Origin: Pseudomonas sp. EpS/L25
GTDB taxonomy: Bacteria; Pseudomonadota; Gammaproteobacteria; Pseudomonadales; Pseudomonadaceae
Length of the DNA: 64,000 bases
Direction of reading: 5' to 3'
Assembly (NCBI RefSeq): GCF_001512295.1
Contig: NZ_LNUP01000015.1
Span: forward strand, 186,001-250,000
Positions 28,432 to 37,915 of this stretch are shown here, in pieces. The notes beneath the pieces were generated by a model. The model had not been told where the DNA came from. It saw nothing but the letters and a program-made list of their open reading frames with translations, and searched no databases. Within the stretch, counting starts at the first letter, position 1. Every line of letters starts with the position of its first letter. The translations under genes were made by a program, and so were the position numbers.

Positions 28432-29067
28432 ATGAATCTGCAGCTCTGGACCGGTTTCTTCATCGCCTGCTGGTTGATCAGCCTCTCGCCAGGGGCGGGC
28501 GCTGTCGCCTCCATGAGCGCGGGTGTCAACCACGGTTTCCGTCGCGGCTACTGGACGGCGCTGGGCCTGCAGCTGGGACTGGCGCTGCAGATCGCCGTGG
28601 TCGCCGTAGGCGTCGGCGCCTTGTTGGCGACCTCGCAGCTGGCCTTCACCCTGATCAAATGGTTTGGCGTGGCCTATCTCGCCTACCTGGCCATCCGCCA
28701 ATGGCGCGCGGCGCCGCTGGACCTGGGTGAACAGGTGGTGGGCGAACGTCTGCCACCGCGGATCGGTACCTTGGTCATGCGCGGCTTCCTGGTCAACGTG
28801 AGCAACCCCAAGGCGCTGATCTTCCTGCTCGCGGTGTTGCCGCAGTTCGTCGATCCCCACGCGCCCCTGGCCGCGCAGTATCTAGTCATCGGGGTGACCA
28901 TGGTCACCGTCGACCTGATCGTGATGGCCGGCTACACCGGTCTGGCTGCTCAGGTGCTGATCCTGCTGCGCACGCCCCGGCAGCAGCGCATCACCAACCG
29001 GGTGTTCGCCAGCCTGTTCCTCGCCGCGGCCGCGCTGCTGTCCACGGTGCGCCGCGCCGCGGTCTGA
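28432..29067 (+). CDS. LysE/RhtB-family amino acid exporter
   Basis: Product of 211 residues with about six hydrophobic segments. The family signature is visible: 'LISLSPGAGAVASMSAGVNHG' near the N-terminus, 'GVAYLAYLAIRQWRA' and 'GFLVNVSNPKALIFLLAVLP'. Such proteins export amino acids or homoserine lactones. It follows the mscS-like gene after 4 bp in the same direction. The substrate cannot be inferred. Its TGA stop directly touches a family C repeat element. Confidence 0.9.
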   Translation: MNLQLWTGFFIACWLISLSPGAGAVASMSAGVNHGFRRGYWTALGLQLGLALQIAVVAVGVGALLATSQLAFTLIKWFGVAYLAYLAIRQWRAAPLDLGEQVVGERLPPRIGTLVMRGFLVNVSNPKALIFLLAVLPQFVDPHAPLAAQYLVIGVTMVTVDLIVMAGYTGLAAQVLILLRTPRQQRITNRVFASLFLAAAALLSTVRRAAV

Positions 29068-29267
29068 GAGCCTGTTCAAGGCCTGCTGCGCGTCGGCCAA
29101 ACTGCGTCGGATAGACCCAGGACCGCTAGCCCGGCCTGGGCGGCCCCGTCGCGATGCTCATTTGTCATTTGTAAACCCGAGCGCGGGCCCGATCCGCGCC
29201 CTCAGGTGTTTTCGCGGGGCCGCCTAGGCCTTGTCTGGCTCTAGCTCGCGAGCCTTTGCACAGGCTC
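29068..29267. repeat. Family C inverted-repeat element, copy 2
   Basis: About 200 bp beginning at the base after the lysE-type stop, GAGCCTGTTCAAGGCC, and ending GCCTTTGCACAGGCTC, which is its imperfect inverted repeat. Interior blocks match the other copies: CTGCGCGTCGGCC, GGCCTGGGCGGC, GCTCATTTGTC..TTGTAAAC, GGCCTTGTCTGGCTCTAG. It fills the space between convergent genes. Confidence 0.82.
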
Positions 29268-29278
29268 TGCGATGGGCG

Positions 29279-30052
29279 TTACCACTCCACCGGCTGCCCC
29301 GCCCAGTCCCAGAAGCTGCCGGTATCGGCCGGGGTGCGCGCGGCCAGCACCTCCAGCAGCCGCGCGGCGGCATGATCGGGCGTGAACAGCTTGTCGGCGG
29401 GCACCCGTGCCTGGAACGGGCGCGACAGTGCCGTGTCGGTGGTGCCGGGATGCAATGCCAGCACGCAGCTCTCCGGATTCAGGCGCGCCAGCTCGATGCT
29501 GGCGCAGCGCAAGCCCTGGTTGAGCGCGGCCTTGGCCATGCGGTAGCCGTACCAGCCACCCAGGCGATTGTCGCCAATGGAGCCGACCCGGGCCGAAAGC
29601 GTCGCCACCTGGCAGGGGTGGTGCCCCTTGAGTAAGGGAGTCAGGTGCTTGATCAGCAGCAGCGGCAGCACCGCGTTGACCAGATAGCTTTCCTGGAGGC
29701 CCGCTTGCTCGACCTGGGCAAGACTCTTCTCGGCACGGGCCTGCGCGCCCTGCAACAGGCCCGCGGCGCACAGCAACAGGTCCAGGCGCGGGAAGCTGGC
29801 GGTCAGGCGGGTGGCGAGCGCCGCCAGAGCAGGCTCGTCCAGGCCGGCGACCGCGACCCGTTGCAGACGCCCAGGATGCTGGCGGGCCAACCGTTCCAGA
29901 CCTGCATGGTCGTCGGCGTGGCGGGCACAGGCCCACACCTGGGCCACATCCTCGCGGGCCAGCAGCTGTTCGCAGAAGGCCAGGCCGAGGCCGCCGGTGG
30001 CGCCGTACACCAGGGCCTGGGCCGGTTGCGCCAGGCGTTGCCAGAAGCTCAT
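29279..30052 (-). CDS. Short-chain dehydrogenase/reductase (SDR)
   Basis: Product of 257 residues. The nucleotide-binding motif is 'VYGATGGLGLAF' near residue 15; 'LLLCAAGLL' corresponds to the NNAG-type strand; 'LSARVGSIGDN' provides the catalytic Ser and 'YRMAKAALNQ' the Tyr-x3-Lys pair. Substrate unknown; many similar proteins form sniffer or C-factor-like subgroups. The gene is convergent with the exporter gene across a family C element and divergent from the YaiI-type gene. Confidence 0.87.
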   Translation of the reverse strand: MSFWQRLAQPAQALVYGATGGLGLAFCEQLLAREDVAQVWACARHADDHAGLERLARQHPGRLQRVAVAGLDEPALAALATRLTASFPRLDLLLCAAGLLQGAQARAEKSLAQVEQAGLQESYLVNAVLPLLLIKHLTPLLKGHHPCQVATLSARVGSIGDNRLGGWYGYRMAKAALNQGLRCASIELARLNPESCVLALHPGTTDTALSRPFQARVPADKLFTPDHAAARLLEVLAARTPADTGSFWDWAGQPVEW

Positions 30053-30152
30053 GGGCGAACTCCAAGAGGATAGGTATCCCTTCCGACCGCGCCGCTGCGC
30101 TGGGGTGCGCCCCGCAAGCGCGGTATCCTGGGCTTTTGCCGGAGATTTCCCC

Positions 30153-30614
30153 GTGATCCTGTGGATCGATGCCGATGCCTGTCCGCGCGCCGCCAAGGAG
30201 CTGGTCTGCAAGTTCGCCTTGAAGCGCAAGCTGGAGGTAGTGTTGGTGGCTGGCCAGTCGCAGATCAAGCCGCCCTTCGCTTGCGTGCGTCTGGTGGTGG
30301 TGCCTAGCGGACCGGATGCCGCCGACGACCATCTGGTCGAGCAGGCGCAGCCGGGCGACCTGGTGATCTGCAGCGACATTCCCCTGGCCGACCGGCTGGT
30401 GAAGAAGGGCGTGGCCGCTCTCGACCCCCGCGGCCAGGAGTTCGACGAGCGCAACATGGGCCAGCGCCTGGCCATGCGCAACCTGATGACCGATCTGCGC
30501 GACCAGGGCCAGATGGGGGGTGGCCAGGCCGGCTACGGCGAGCGTGACCGCCAGGCCTTCGCCAATGCGCTGGATCGCCTGATCACCCGGTTGCAGCGCG
30601 AAGCGGCCAGCTAG
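30153..30614 (+). CDS. YaiI/YqxD (UPF0178, DUF188) family protein
   Basis: Product of 153 residues from GTG 30153, preceded by GGAGATTTC. The diagnostic 'WIDADACPRAAKELV' opens the protein, with 'PSGPDAADDHLVEQAQPGDL' and 'CSDIPLADRLVKKG' following; these acidic motifs resemble PIN-like or NYN nucleases. The GTG reading gives the canonical N-terminus MILWIDADACP. The biological role is not established. It is followed after 10 bp by the convergent GGDEF-EAL gene. Confidence 0.9.
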   Translation: MILWIDADACPRAAKELVCKFALKRKLEVVLVAGQSQIKPPFACVRLVVVPSGPDAADDHLVEQAQPGDLVICSDIPLADRLVKKGVAALDPRGQEFDERNMGQRLAMRNLMTDLRDQGQMGGGQAGYGERDRQAFANALDRLITRLQREAAS

Positions 30615-30624
30615 GCGCGGCCCG

Positions 30625-32748
30625 CTAGGCCGGCAGCGCGGTGACGCTGGCCTGTTGCTGCAGCCAACTTCTGAGTTGCGGCAGCGGGACCGGGCGGCTG
30701 AACAGATAGCCCTGCATGAAATCGCAGTCGTTGGCGTGCAGGAAGTCGCGCTGTTCGGTGGTCTCCACCCCTTCGGCCACCACCTTGAGCCCCAGCTTGT
30801 GCGCCATGGCGATGATCGCCGCGGCGATGGCCATGTCGTTGTGCTGGTGAGGGATGGTGCGGACGAAGGCCCGATCCACCTTGAGCGAATCCACCGGCAG
30901 GCGGCTGAGATAGGCCAGCGACGAGTAGCCACTGCCGAAGTCGTCGATGGAGACGCGCACGCCCAGGGTACGGATTTCGCCGATTACCTCGATGGCCACG
31001 TTGAGGCTGTGCATCAGGGCGTTTTCGGTGACTTCGAGGATCAGTGCCGAAGCGGGCAGGTCTTCGGCCTGCAGGGCCCTGGCGATGGCCTGGGGCAGCA
31101 GGCGGTCGCCGAGGTTCAGCGCCGAGCAATTCACCGAGACCCGCAGGTCGCGATAGCCCTCGCGGTGCAGCTGGGCGATGTCCGCGCAGGCCTGGCGCAT
31201 GACCCAGCCATCCAGCTCGCCGATCAGGCCGGTCTCCTCGGCGACGCGGACGAAACGTTCCGGGCTCAGGGCGCCGAGGGTCGGATGCTGCCAGCGTACC
31301 AGGGCTTCCAGCGCCAGCGGTCGGCCGTCGGGGACGACGATGGGCTGGTAGGCCAGGTGCAGGCCGCCCTGGGTCAGGGCGTGACGCAGATCCATCTCCA
31401 GGCTGAGCAGGTCGTCGGCTTCGCGCTGGAGTTCGTTGGCGAATCTCTGGCTGCGGTTGCGTCCGCTGCGCTTGCAGTGGCCGACCGCCAGGCCCGCGCT
31501 GCGCAGCAGCTGGCCGGCATTGGTGCCGTCCTGGGGATAGTGGGCGATGCCCAGGCTGAAGGTCATGGCGATGCGTTGCCCGGCGAGTTCGAAGGGCGGA
31601 CGCAGTTGTTCCAGCAGACGCAGGGCCAGCGGCTGGCTGTCGCCACGGGTACCCAGGGGCAACAGCAGGCTGAATTCATCGCCGGCATAGCGCGCCAGCG
31701 GCAGATCATTGTCCAGCACCGCCCGAATCCGCTGCGCCACCTGCACCAGCAATTCATCGCCCAGGGCATGGCCGAGGCTGTCGTTGATGCGCTTGAAGTG
31801 ATCGACGTCCAGCATCAGCAGGGCGAATTGCTCGTCGTTGCGCGCCTGGCTCACCGCGCGATCGACGGTCTGGATGAAGCTCGAACCGTTGAGCAGATGG
31901 GTGAGGGGATCATGCAGGCTGATCTGGTCGAGGGTGGTGGAGACGCGCTCCAGGCGCAGGCGCTGGGCGTGGAAGCGCTCGCCGGCCCAGGCGGCGAGCA
32001 GGCCAGCCATGATGATGAAGAGGGTGCCGATGGCGATGCCGGTACCCAGCTCCAGATGCTGGATCATGCCCGGCGAGTCCTCCGGCACGAAGCCGACGGG
32101 GACGGCCAGCGTCAAGGCGGCCATGCCGGTGAAGTGCATCGAGACGATGGCGAACCCCAGGCCCAGGCTACCCAGCAGGCGCAGCCAGACGGTCCGCAGG
32201 CCGGTCCGGCCGCGCAGCCGGAAGGCCAGCAGCAGGGCCGCCAGCGACGCCAGGCTGGCGATCACCACGGATACCGCGACCAGCAGAGGATCGTAGATCT
32301 GCTGGGCCACCGAATGCATGGCCAGCATGCCGGTGTAGTGCATGGCGGCGATGCCCAGGCCGGCGGCGAGGGAGGCGAGCAGGTACTGCGTCGTGCTGAG
32401 GGACTCGCGCCCGATGAGGTGCATCACCGTGTAGGACACTGCGATGGCGATCAGCAGCGAGGTCAGGGTCTGCAGCGGGTCGTAATGCACGTGGATGCTG
32501 ATCTTGAACGACAGCATGGCGAGGAAGTGCATGGACCAGATGCCACCGCCCAGGGCGATGGCGCCGATCAGCTTGGCAAGCTCGCTGCCGCGGCGGGAAC
32601 GGCTGGTGGTCACCCAGTCGGCCATGGCCAGGGCGGTATAACCAGCGGCACTGGCGATGAGGTACGACAGAAAGACCAGCAGGCCTTCGTATTCGTAGGC
32701 CCCCAGGACCTGGTGGCCCGCAGGAAGCAAGGTGGAGAAATTCAGCAT
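30625..32748 (-). CDS. MHYT-GGDEF-EAL membrane protein (MucR-like c-di-GMP enzyme)
   Basis: Product of 707 residues. Seven N-terminal membrane segments carry three MHYT-type motifs: 'SMHFLAM' (72-78), 'AMHYTGM' (135-141) and 'SMHFTGM' (203-209), which may bind a metal and sense gas or redox state. A GGDEF domain (about 275-435) has AGDEF (355-359) instead of GGDEF, and an EAL domain follows (EAL at 481-483, 'DDFGSGYSSL', 'AEGVET'). P. aeruginosa MucR has this architecture and supplies c-di-GMP for alginate synthesis. An ATG at 32748 was chosen; an upstream GTG (32778) is possible. Confidence 0.92.
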   Translation of the reverse strand: MLNFSTLLPAGHQVLGAYEYEGLLVFLSYLIASAAGYTALAMADWVTTSRSRRGSELAKLIGAIALGGGIWSMHFLAMLSFKISIHVHYDPLQTLTSLLIAIAVSYTVMHLIGRESLSTTQYLLASLAAGLGIAAMHYTGMLAMHSVAQQIYDPLLVAVSVVIASLASLAALLLAFRLRGRTGLRTVWLRLLGSLGLGFAIVSMHFTGMAALTLAVPVGFVPEDSPGMIQHLELGTGIAIGTLFIIMAGLLAAWAGERFHAQRLRLERVSTTLDQISLHDPLTHLLNGSSFIQTVDRAVSQARNDEQFALLMLDVDHFKRINDSLGHALGDELLVQVAQRIRAVLDNDLPLARYAGDEFSLLLPLGTRGDSQPLALRLLEQLRPPFELAGQRIAMTFSLGIAHYPQDGTNAGQLLRSAGLAVGHCKRSGRNRSQRFANELQREADDLLSLEMDLRHALTQGGLHLAYQPIVVPDGRPLALEALVRWQHPTLGALSPERFVRVAEETGLIGELDGWVMRQACADIAQLHREGYRDLRVSVNCSALNLGDRLLPQAIARALQAEDLPASALILEVTENALMHSLNVAIEVIGEIRTLGVRVSIDDFGSGYSSLAYLSRLPVDSLKVDRAFVRTIPHQHNDMAIAAAIIAMAHKLGLKVVAEGVETTEQRDFLHANDCDFMQGYLFSRPVPLPQLRSWLQQQASVTALPA

Positions 32749-32868
32749 GCTCAATCGCCAGCTTGCCGCAGGAGGCACGAGAAAGGGGGACGATGTTCAG
32801 GACATCGGCCGCAAGGACCACGTCTTTAATTGTACCGACGGGCGTAGAGGAACGGCAGATGGCAGACG

Positions 32869-33423
32869 CTAGACCTTTGGCGCGCGGCTGCGCCGCCACA
32901 GCCAGAGCAGCAGGCCGATCACCACGAAGCCGCCCAGCACCATCAGCTCGTAGCGCTTGAGGTTGCCCAGCACCCCCTCCAGCACGGCGCCGAAGTGATA
33001 GGCGGCATAGCCCAGCACGGTCGCCCAGACGATGGCGCCGATGCCATTGAGGACCAGGTAGCGTACCGGCGGATAGCCGGACAGGCCGATGGCCACCGGC
33101 ATCACGGTGCGCAGGCCATAGACGAAGCGAAAGCTCAGGACCCAGAGGTCCGGGTGGCGGCGGATGTGGGCCAGGGCCTTCTCGCCGGCCGCTTCCCACT
33201 TGGGTTTGCGCGCCAGCAGCTTGCGCCCGTGGCGACGGCCGAGGAAGTACCAGAGCTGGTCACCGGCGTAGCTGCCGCAGAAGGCCACCAGGATCACGGT
33301 CTGGATGTTCATGTACTCGCGGAAGGCGAGAAAGCCGGCCAGCACCAGAATGGTTTCGCCCTCGAAGAAGGTTCCTAGAAAAAGGGCGAAATAGCCGAAA
33401 TCATGGAGGAATTGCTGGAGCAT
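32869..33423 (-). CDS. DedA-family membrane protein (VTT domain)
   Basis: Product of 184 residues with several hydrophobic segments. Typical DedA blocks are 'LGTFFEGETILVLAGFLA', 'GSYAGDQLWYFLGRRHG' and 'FRFVYGLRTVMPVAIGLSG', which include the conserved acidic and arginine residues required for function. DedA proteins flip lipids or the undecaprenyl carrier and affect envelope stability and proton homeostasis. Upstream is the hemB promoter region, from which it diverges. Confidence 0.9.
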   Translation of the reverse strand: MLQQFLHDFGYFALFLGTFFEGETILVLAGFLAFREYMNIQTVILVAFCGSYAGDQLWYFLGRRHGRKLLARKPKWEAAGEKALAHIRRHPDLWVLSFRFVYGLRTVMPVAIGLSGYPPVRYLVLNGIGAIVWATVLGYAAYHFGAVLEGVLGNLKRYELMVLGGFVVIGLLLWLWRRSRAPKV

Positions 33424-33659
33424 TCGGCACTACACGAGGCGGAAAGAGATGGCGCAGCCTACCCCGGTTGCCGTCTGGAAATAAAGTGTGACGGGCTTCC
33501 GTCCGCCGGACGCCGAGCGGTCGCCCGGTGATTTCACTGCGACCCTGTGTCACGTGGGGTCCGGCCGGCGTCTGCCTTGGATAGGACCTATAGGCACGCC
33601 ATATTGTCATCTGCTGTTACCAATCGGTCATGATTGTGGCCTATAACCCATCACACTGA

Positions 33660-34709
<1,050 letters not shown>

Positions 34710-34718
34710 GGAGCTTCA

Positions 34719-36941
34719 ATGAGTAGCCAGGGTTTCGTCGAAACCGATCTGCAACAGCCCGTCACCGCCGAGTCTCTGGAGACATCGGAGGAGACGCGGG
34801 TGCTGGACGCCGCCGTACCGGCGCCCGTGGCCGAGGTGCCTGCCACCCCCGCCGTGCCGGCGGCCAACGTGGATGACAGCAGCCTGTACATCCATCGCGA
34901 GCTGTCGCAGTTGCAGTTCAACATCCGGGTGCTGGAACAGGCCCTCGACGAATCCTATCCGCTGCTCGAGCGGCTCAAGTTTTTGCTGATCTTCTCTAGC
35001 AACCTGGACGAATTCTTCGAGATCCGCGTCGCCGGTCTCAAGAAGCAGATCGCCTTCGCCCGCGAGCAGGCCGGCGCCGACGGCCTGTTGCCGCACCAGG
35101 CGCTGGCGCGGATCAGCGATATCGTCCACGGCCAGGTGGAGCGCCAGTACGCCATCCTCAACGACGTCCTGCTGCCGGCCCTGGCCGAGCAGCAGGTCCG
35201 TTTCATCCGGCGGCGTTACTGGGATACCAAGATCAAGGCCTGGGTGCGCAAGTTCTTCCGCGACGAGATCGCACCCATCATCACCCCCATCGGCCTGGAT
35301 CCGACCCACCCCTTCCCGCTGCTGGTGAACAAGAGCCTCAACTTCATCGTCGAGCTGGAGGGCATGGACGCCTTCGGCCGCGATTCGGGCCTCGCCATCA
35401 TCCCGGCGCCGCGCCTGTTGCCGCGGATCATCCGGGTGCCGGAGGAGGTCGCCGGGCCCGGCGACAACTACGTCTTCCTGTCCTCGATGATCCACGCCCA
35501 TGCCGACGATCTCTTCCCTGGCATGAAGGTCAAGGGCTGCTTCCAGTTCCGCCTGACGCGTAACGCCGACCTGTCGGTGGACACCGAGGACGTCGATGAC
35601 CTGGCCCGTGCCCTGCGCGGCGAGCTGTTCTCCCGGCGCTATGGCGATGCGGTGCGCGTCGAGGTGGTGGACATCTGCCCGAAACACCTCACCGACTACC
35701 TGCTCAAGCAGTTCAATCTGGGCGAGAGCGAGCTGTACAAGGTCAACGGCCCGGTCAACCTGACCCGGCTGTTCTCCATCACCGGTCTGGAAAGTCATCC
35801 GGAGCTGCAGAACGCGCCCTTCACGCCGACCATTCCCAAGCTGCTGCAGAAGAAGGACAACCTCTTCAACGTGCTGGGCAAGCTCGACGTGCTGCTGCTG
35901 CACCCCTTCGAGTCCTTCACCCCGGTGATCGACCTGATGCGCCAGGCGGCCAAGGATCCCAACGTCCTCGCCATCAAGCAGACGCTCTACCGCAGCGGCG
36001 CCAACTCCGAGATCGTCGACGCCCTGGTGGACGCGGCGCGCAGCGGCAAGGAGGTGACCGCGGTCATCGAATTGCGCGCGCGTTTCGACGAGGAGTCCAA
36101 CCTGCAGTTGGCCAGCCGCCTGCAGCAGGCCGGCGCGGTGGTCATCTATGGCGTGGTGGGTTTCAAGACCCATGCCAAGATGATGCTGATCCTGCGCCGC
36201 GAGAACGGCGAGCTGCGCCGCTACGCCCACCTGGGCACCGGCAACTACCACGCCGGCAACGCCAAGCTGTACACCGACTACAGCCTGCTGACCGCCGATG
36301 TGGCCCTTACCGAGGACGTGCACAAGCTGTTCAACCAGCTGATCGGCATGGGCAAGACCCTGCGCATGAAGAAGCTGCTGCACGCCCCCTTCACCCTGAA
36401 GAAGAACCTGCTGGAGATGATCAACCGCGAAGCGGTGGCGGCCAGCGAGGGGCGTCCGGCGCAGATCATGGCCAAGGTCAACGGCCTGACCGATCCCAAG
36501 GTCATCCGCGCCCTCTACAAGGCCAGCCAGGCCGGGGTGAAGATCGACCTGGTGGTGCGCGGCATGTGCTGCCTGCGTCCGGGTGTACCGGGCGTGTCCC
36601 ACAATATCCAGGTGCGCTCCATCATCGGTCGCTTCCTGGAGCACAGCCGCATCTACTACTTCCTCAACGGCGGCGACGAGAAGCTCTATCTCTCCAGTGC
36701 CGACTGGATGGAGCGTAACCTCGACATGCGCGTCGAGACCTGCTTCCCGGTGGAAGGCAAGAAGCTCATCAGCCGGGTCAAGAAGGAGCTGGAAGGCTAT
36801 CTCACCGACAACACCCAGGCCTGGGTGCTGCAGGAAGACGGCAGCTACGTGCGGCAGTCGCCCACCGGCAACCAGAATGCCCGTAGCGTGCAGGCGACGC
36901 TGCTGGAGCGGTTGGCCAGTCCGGTGGTGAATACCCGCTGA
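34719..36941 (+). CDS. ppk: Polyphosphate kinase 1
   Basis: Product of 740 residues. After a variable, alanine-rich leader the PPK1 core starts at 'YIHRELSQLQFNIRVLEQA'. Catalytic blocks are present: 'FKTHAKMMLILRRENGELRR' with the His that becomes phosphorylated, 'GTGNYH' and 'YLSSADWMERNLDMRVE'. It polymerises ATP gamma-phosphate into polyphosphate at the membrane. It is convergent with ppx, encoding the opposing exopolyphosphatase, across a 974 bp repeat-rich interval. Confidence 0.97.
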   Translation: MSSQGFVETDLQQPVTAESLETSEETRVLDAAVPAPVAEVPATPAVPAANVDDSSLYIHRELSQLQFNIRVLEQALDESYPLLERLKFLLIFSSNLDEFFEIRVAGLKKQIAFAREQAGADGLLPHQALARISDIVHGQVERQYAILNDVLLPALAEQQVRFIRRRYWDTKIKAWVRKFFRDEIAPIITPIGLDPTHPFPLLVNKSLNFIVELEGMDAFGRDSGLAIIPAPRLLPRIIRVPEEVAGPGDNYVFLSSMIHAHADDLFPGMKVKGCFQFRLTRNADLSVDTEDVDDLARALRGELFSRRYGDAVRVEVVDICPKHLTDYLLKQFNLGESELYKVNGPVNLTRLFSITGLESHPELQNAPFTPTIPKLLQKKDNLFNVLGKLDVLLLHPFESFTPVIDLMRQAAKDPNVLAIKQTLYRSGANSEIVDALVDAARSGKEVTAVIELRARFDEESNLQLASRLQQAGAVVIYGVVGFKTHAKMMLILRRENGELRRYAHLGTGNYHAGNAKLYTDYSLLTADVALTEDVHKLFNQLIGMGKTLRMKKLLHAPFTLKKNLLEMINREAVAASEGRPAQIMAKVNGLTDPKVIRALYKASQAGVKIDLVVRGMCCLRPGVPGVSHNIQVRSIIGRFLEHSRIYYFLNGGDEKLYLSSADWMERNLDMRVETCFPVEGKKLISRVKKELEGYLTDNTQAWVLQEDGSYVRQSPTGNQNARSVQATLLERLASPVVNTR

Positions 36942-36981
36942 GGGGTGTCGGGCCCATGCTGCTATGGGCCTTGGCCGTTCC

Positions 36982-37013
36982 GTAGGTTGGGCTGAGCACC
37001 AGCGAAGCCCGAC
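36982..37013 (+). repeat. GTAGGTTGGGCTGAGC repeat, left copy
   Basis: A 32 bp sequence starting GTAGGTTGGGCTGAGCACC, internally palindromic (TTGGGCT..AGCCC). The inverted partner at 37873-37904 differs at only 3 positions. Together they bracket the interval between the convergent ppk and ppx genes. Confidence 0.8.
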
Positions 37014-37458
37014 GTTGCGGGGCTTCAGTAGTGCGGCTTTGGCTGTTATCGAGTGCTTTGATGGTTCTTGTTTCGCCCACCCGGGCGAGTCACTTTTGCC
37101 AGTCGCGGCTGCGCGCCCCGGGCAAAAGTAACCAAAAACGCTTGCCCCGGTCATCCGGCCCGGCGCGAAGCACCGGGTGACTCGCGTTGCCCGCCCTTCG
37201 GGCCAGCCTACGGCTGTTACTTAGCTACGCTACGTTTCGCTCACGCCAGCGCCGTTCCGGGGTCGGCCTAACGGGCCGTCCATGGCCCGTTAGGCCTCTC
37301 GCCGCATCCATGCGGCTCGACCCACTCCACGACACTGGGGTTCGTCCTCCTGAACGGGGCGATTTCGCCAGCCTGAAAGTGTTGGTTGAAAAACCAGAGC
37401 TGACCAGTAGCGTGGACAACGGCGAAGCCTTGTCCACTGATGACGTCGGTGCTCACCA

Positions 37459-37484
37459 GTGGAAAACGCTGCGCGGTTTTCCAC
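37459..37484 (-). repeat. GTGGAAAAC palindromic repeat, copy 1
   Basis: A 26 bp near-palindrome with arms GTGGAAAACGC and GCGGTTTTCCAC. Its reverse complement matches 48002-48027 at 25 of 26 positions. Both copies lie between convergent gene pairs. Confidence 0.8.
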
Positions 37485-37872
37485 GCTACAAACCTGTGAG
37501 CACCCAGGTATCAGGCTTGCGCCCCGCCCCGTCAGTGAGGCCGAGTGCAGGTGTCGCGGAGGGGGATGCGAGGCAGGACGCCGAGCAAGGCGCGAGGGGC
37601 AGGAAGCCCCTTCGTGCCGTGCCCCCGCCACGGCGCCGGGACGAGGGAAACGTAGCGCAGCGAAGTAACAGCTGCAGGCTGGCCCGAAGGGTGAGCGAAG
37701 CGAATCACCCGGAGCGCAGCGAAGGGCCGAACTGTTGGGGTGTGCTTTCTTTTGCTTACTTTTCTTTGCACCGGGCGGCGATCCGCAAGCAAAGAAAAGT
37801 AAGTCGCCGGCCAGGCGAAACAAGAGCCATCAACAAAACACGATAATCAGCTAGGGCGGTGAAAAGCTAACA

Positions 37873-37904
37873 GTTGGGCTTCGCTGGCGCTCAACCCAAC
37901 CTAC
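37873..37904 (-). repeat. GTAGGTTGGGCTGAGC repeat, right copy (inverted)
   Basis: Inverted partner of 36982-37013, 29 of 32 bases identical after reverse complementing. It ends 11 bp before the ppx stop codon and may act as a hairpin at the 3' end of the ppx transcript. Confidence 0.8.
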
Positions 37905-37915
37905 GAAAAATCCCC

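Larger units (their letters stand above)
36942..37915. repeat. Composite of inverted intergenic repeats between ppk and ppx
   Basis: No coding sequence is credible here. The outer ends are inverted copies, 29 of 32 bases matching, of a GTAGGTTGGGCTGAGC-type repeat (36982-37013 and 37873-37904). Inside, the two arms are diverged inverted copies of each other: both carry CTTGTTTCGCC, a hairpin around CAAAAGTAA or AAGAAAAGTAA, CCCTTCGGGCCAGCCT, GGCTGTTACTT and GCTACGTTTC when read inwards. The middle contains the palindromic GTGGAAAAC element at 37459-37484. Several kinds of dispersed Pseudomonas-type intergenic repeat appear to have accumulated here. Confidence 0.75.

Noticed and set aside
34716-37154. 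812-residue antisense frame over ppk
   Set aside because: Shadow composition typical of GC-rich antisense frames; ppk on the + strand has all family motifs.
37187-37846. 219-residue frame between ppk and ppx
   Set aside because: It lies wholly within diverged inverted repeats, has no ribosome site and resembles no protein.
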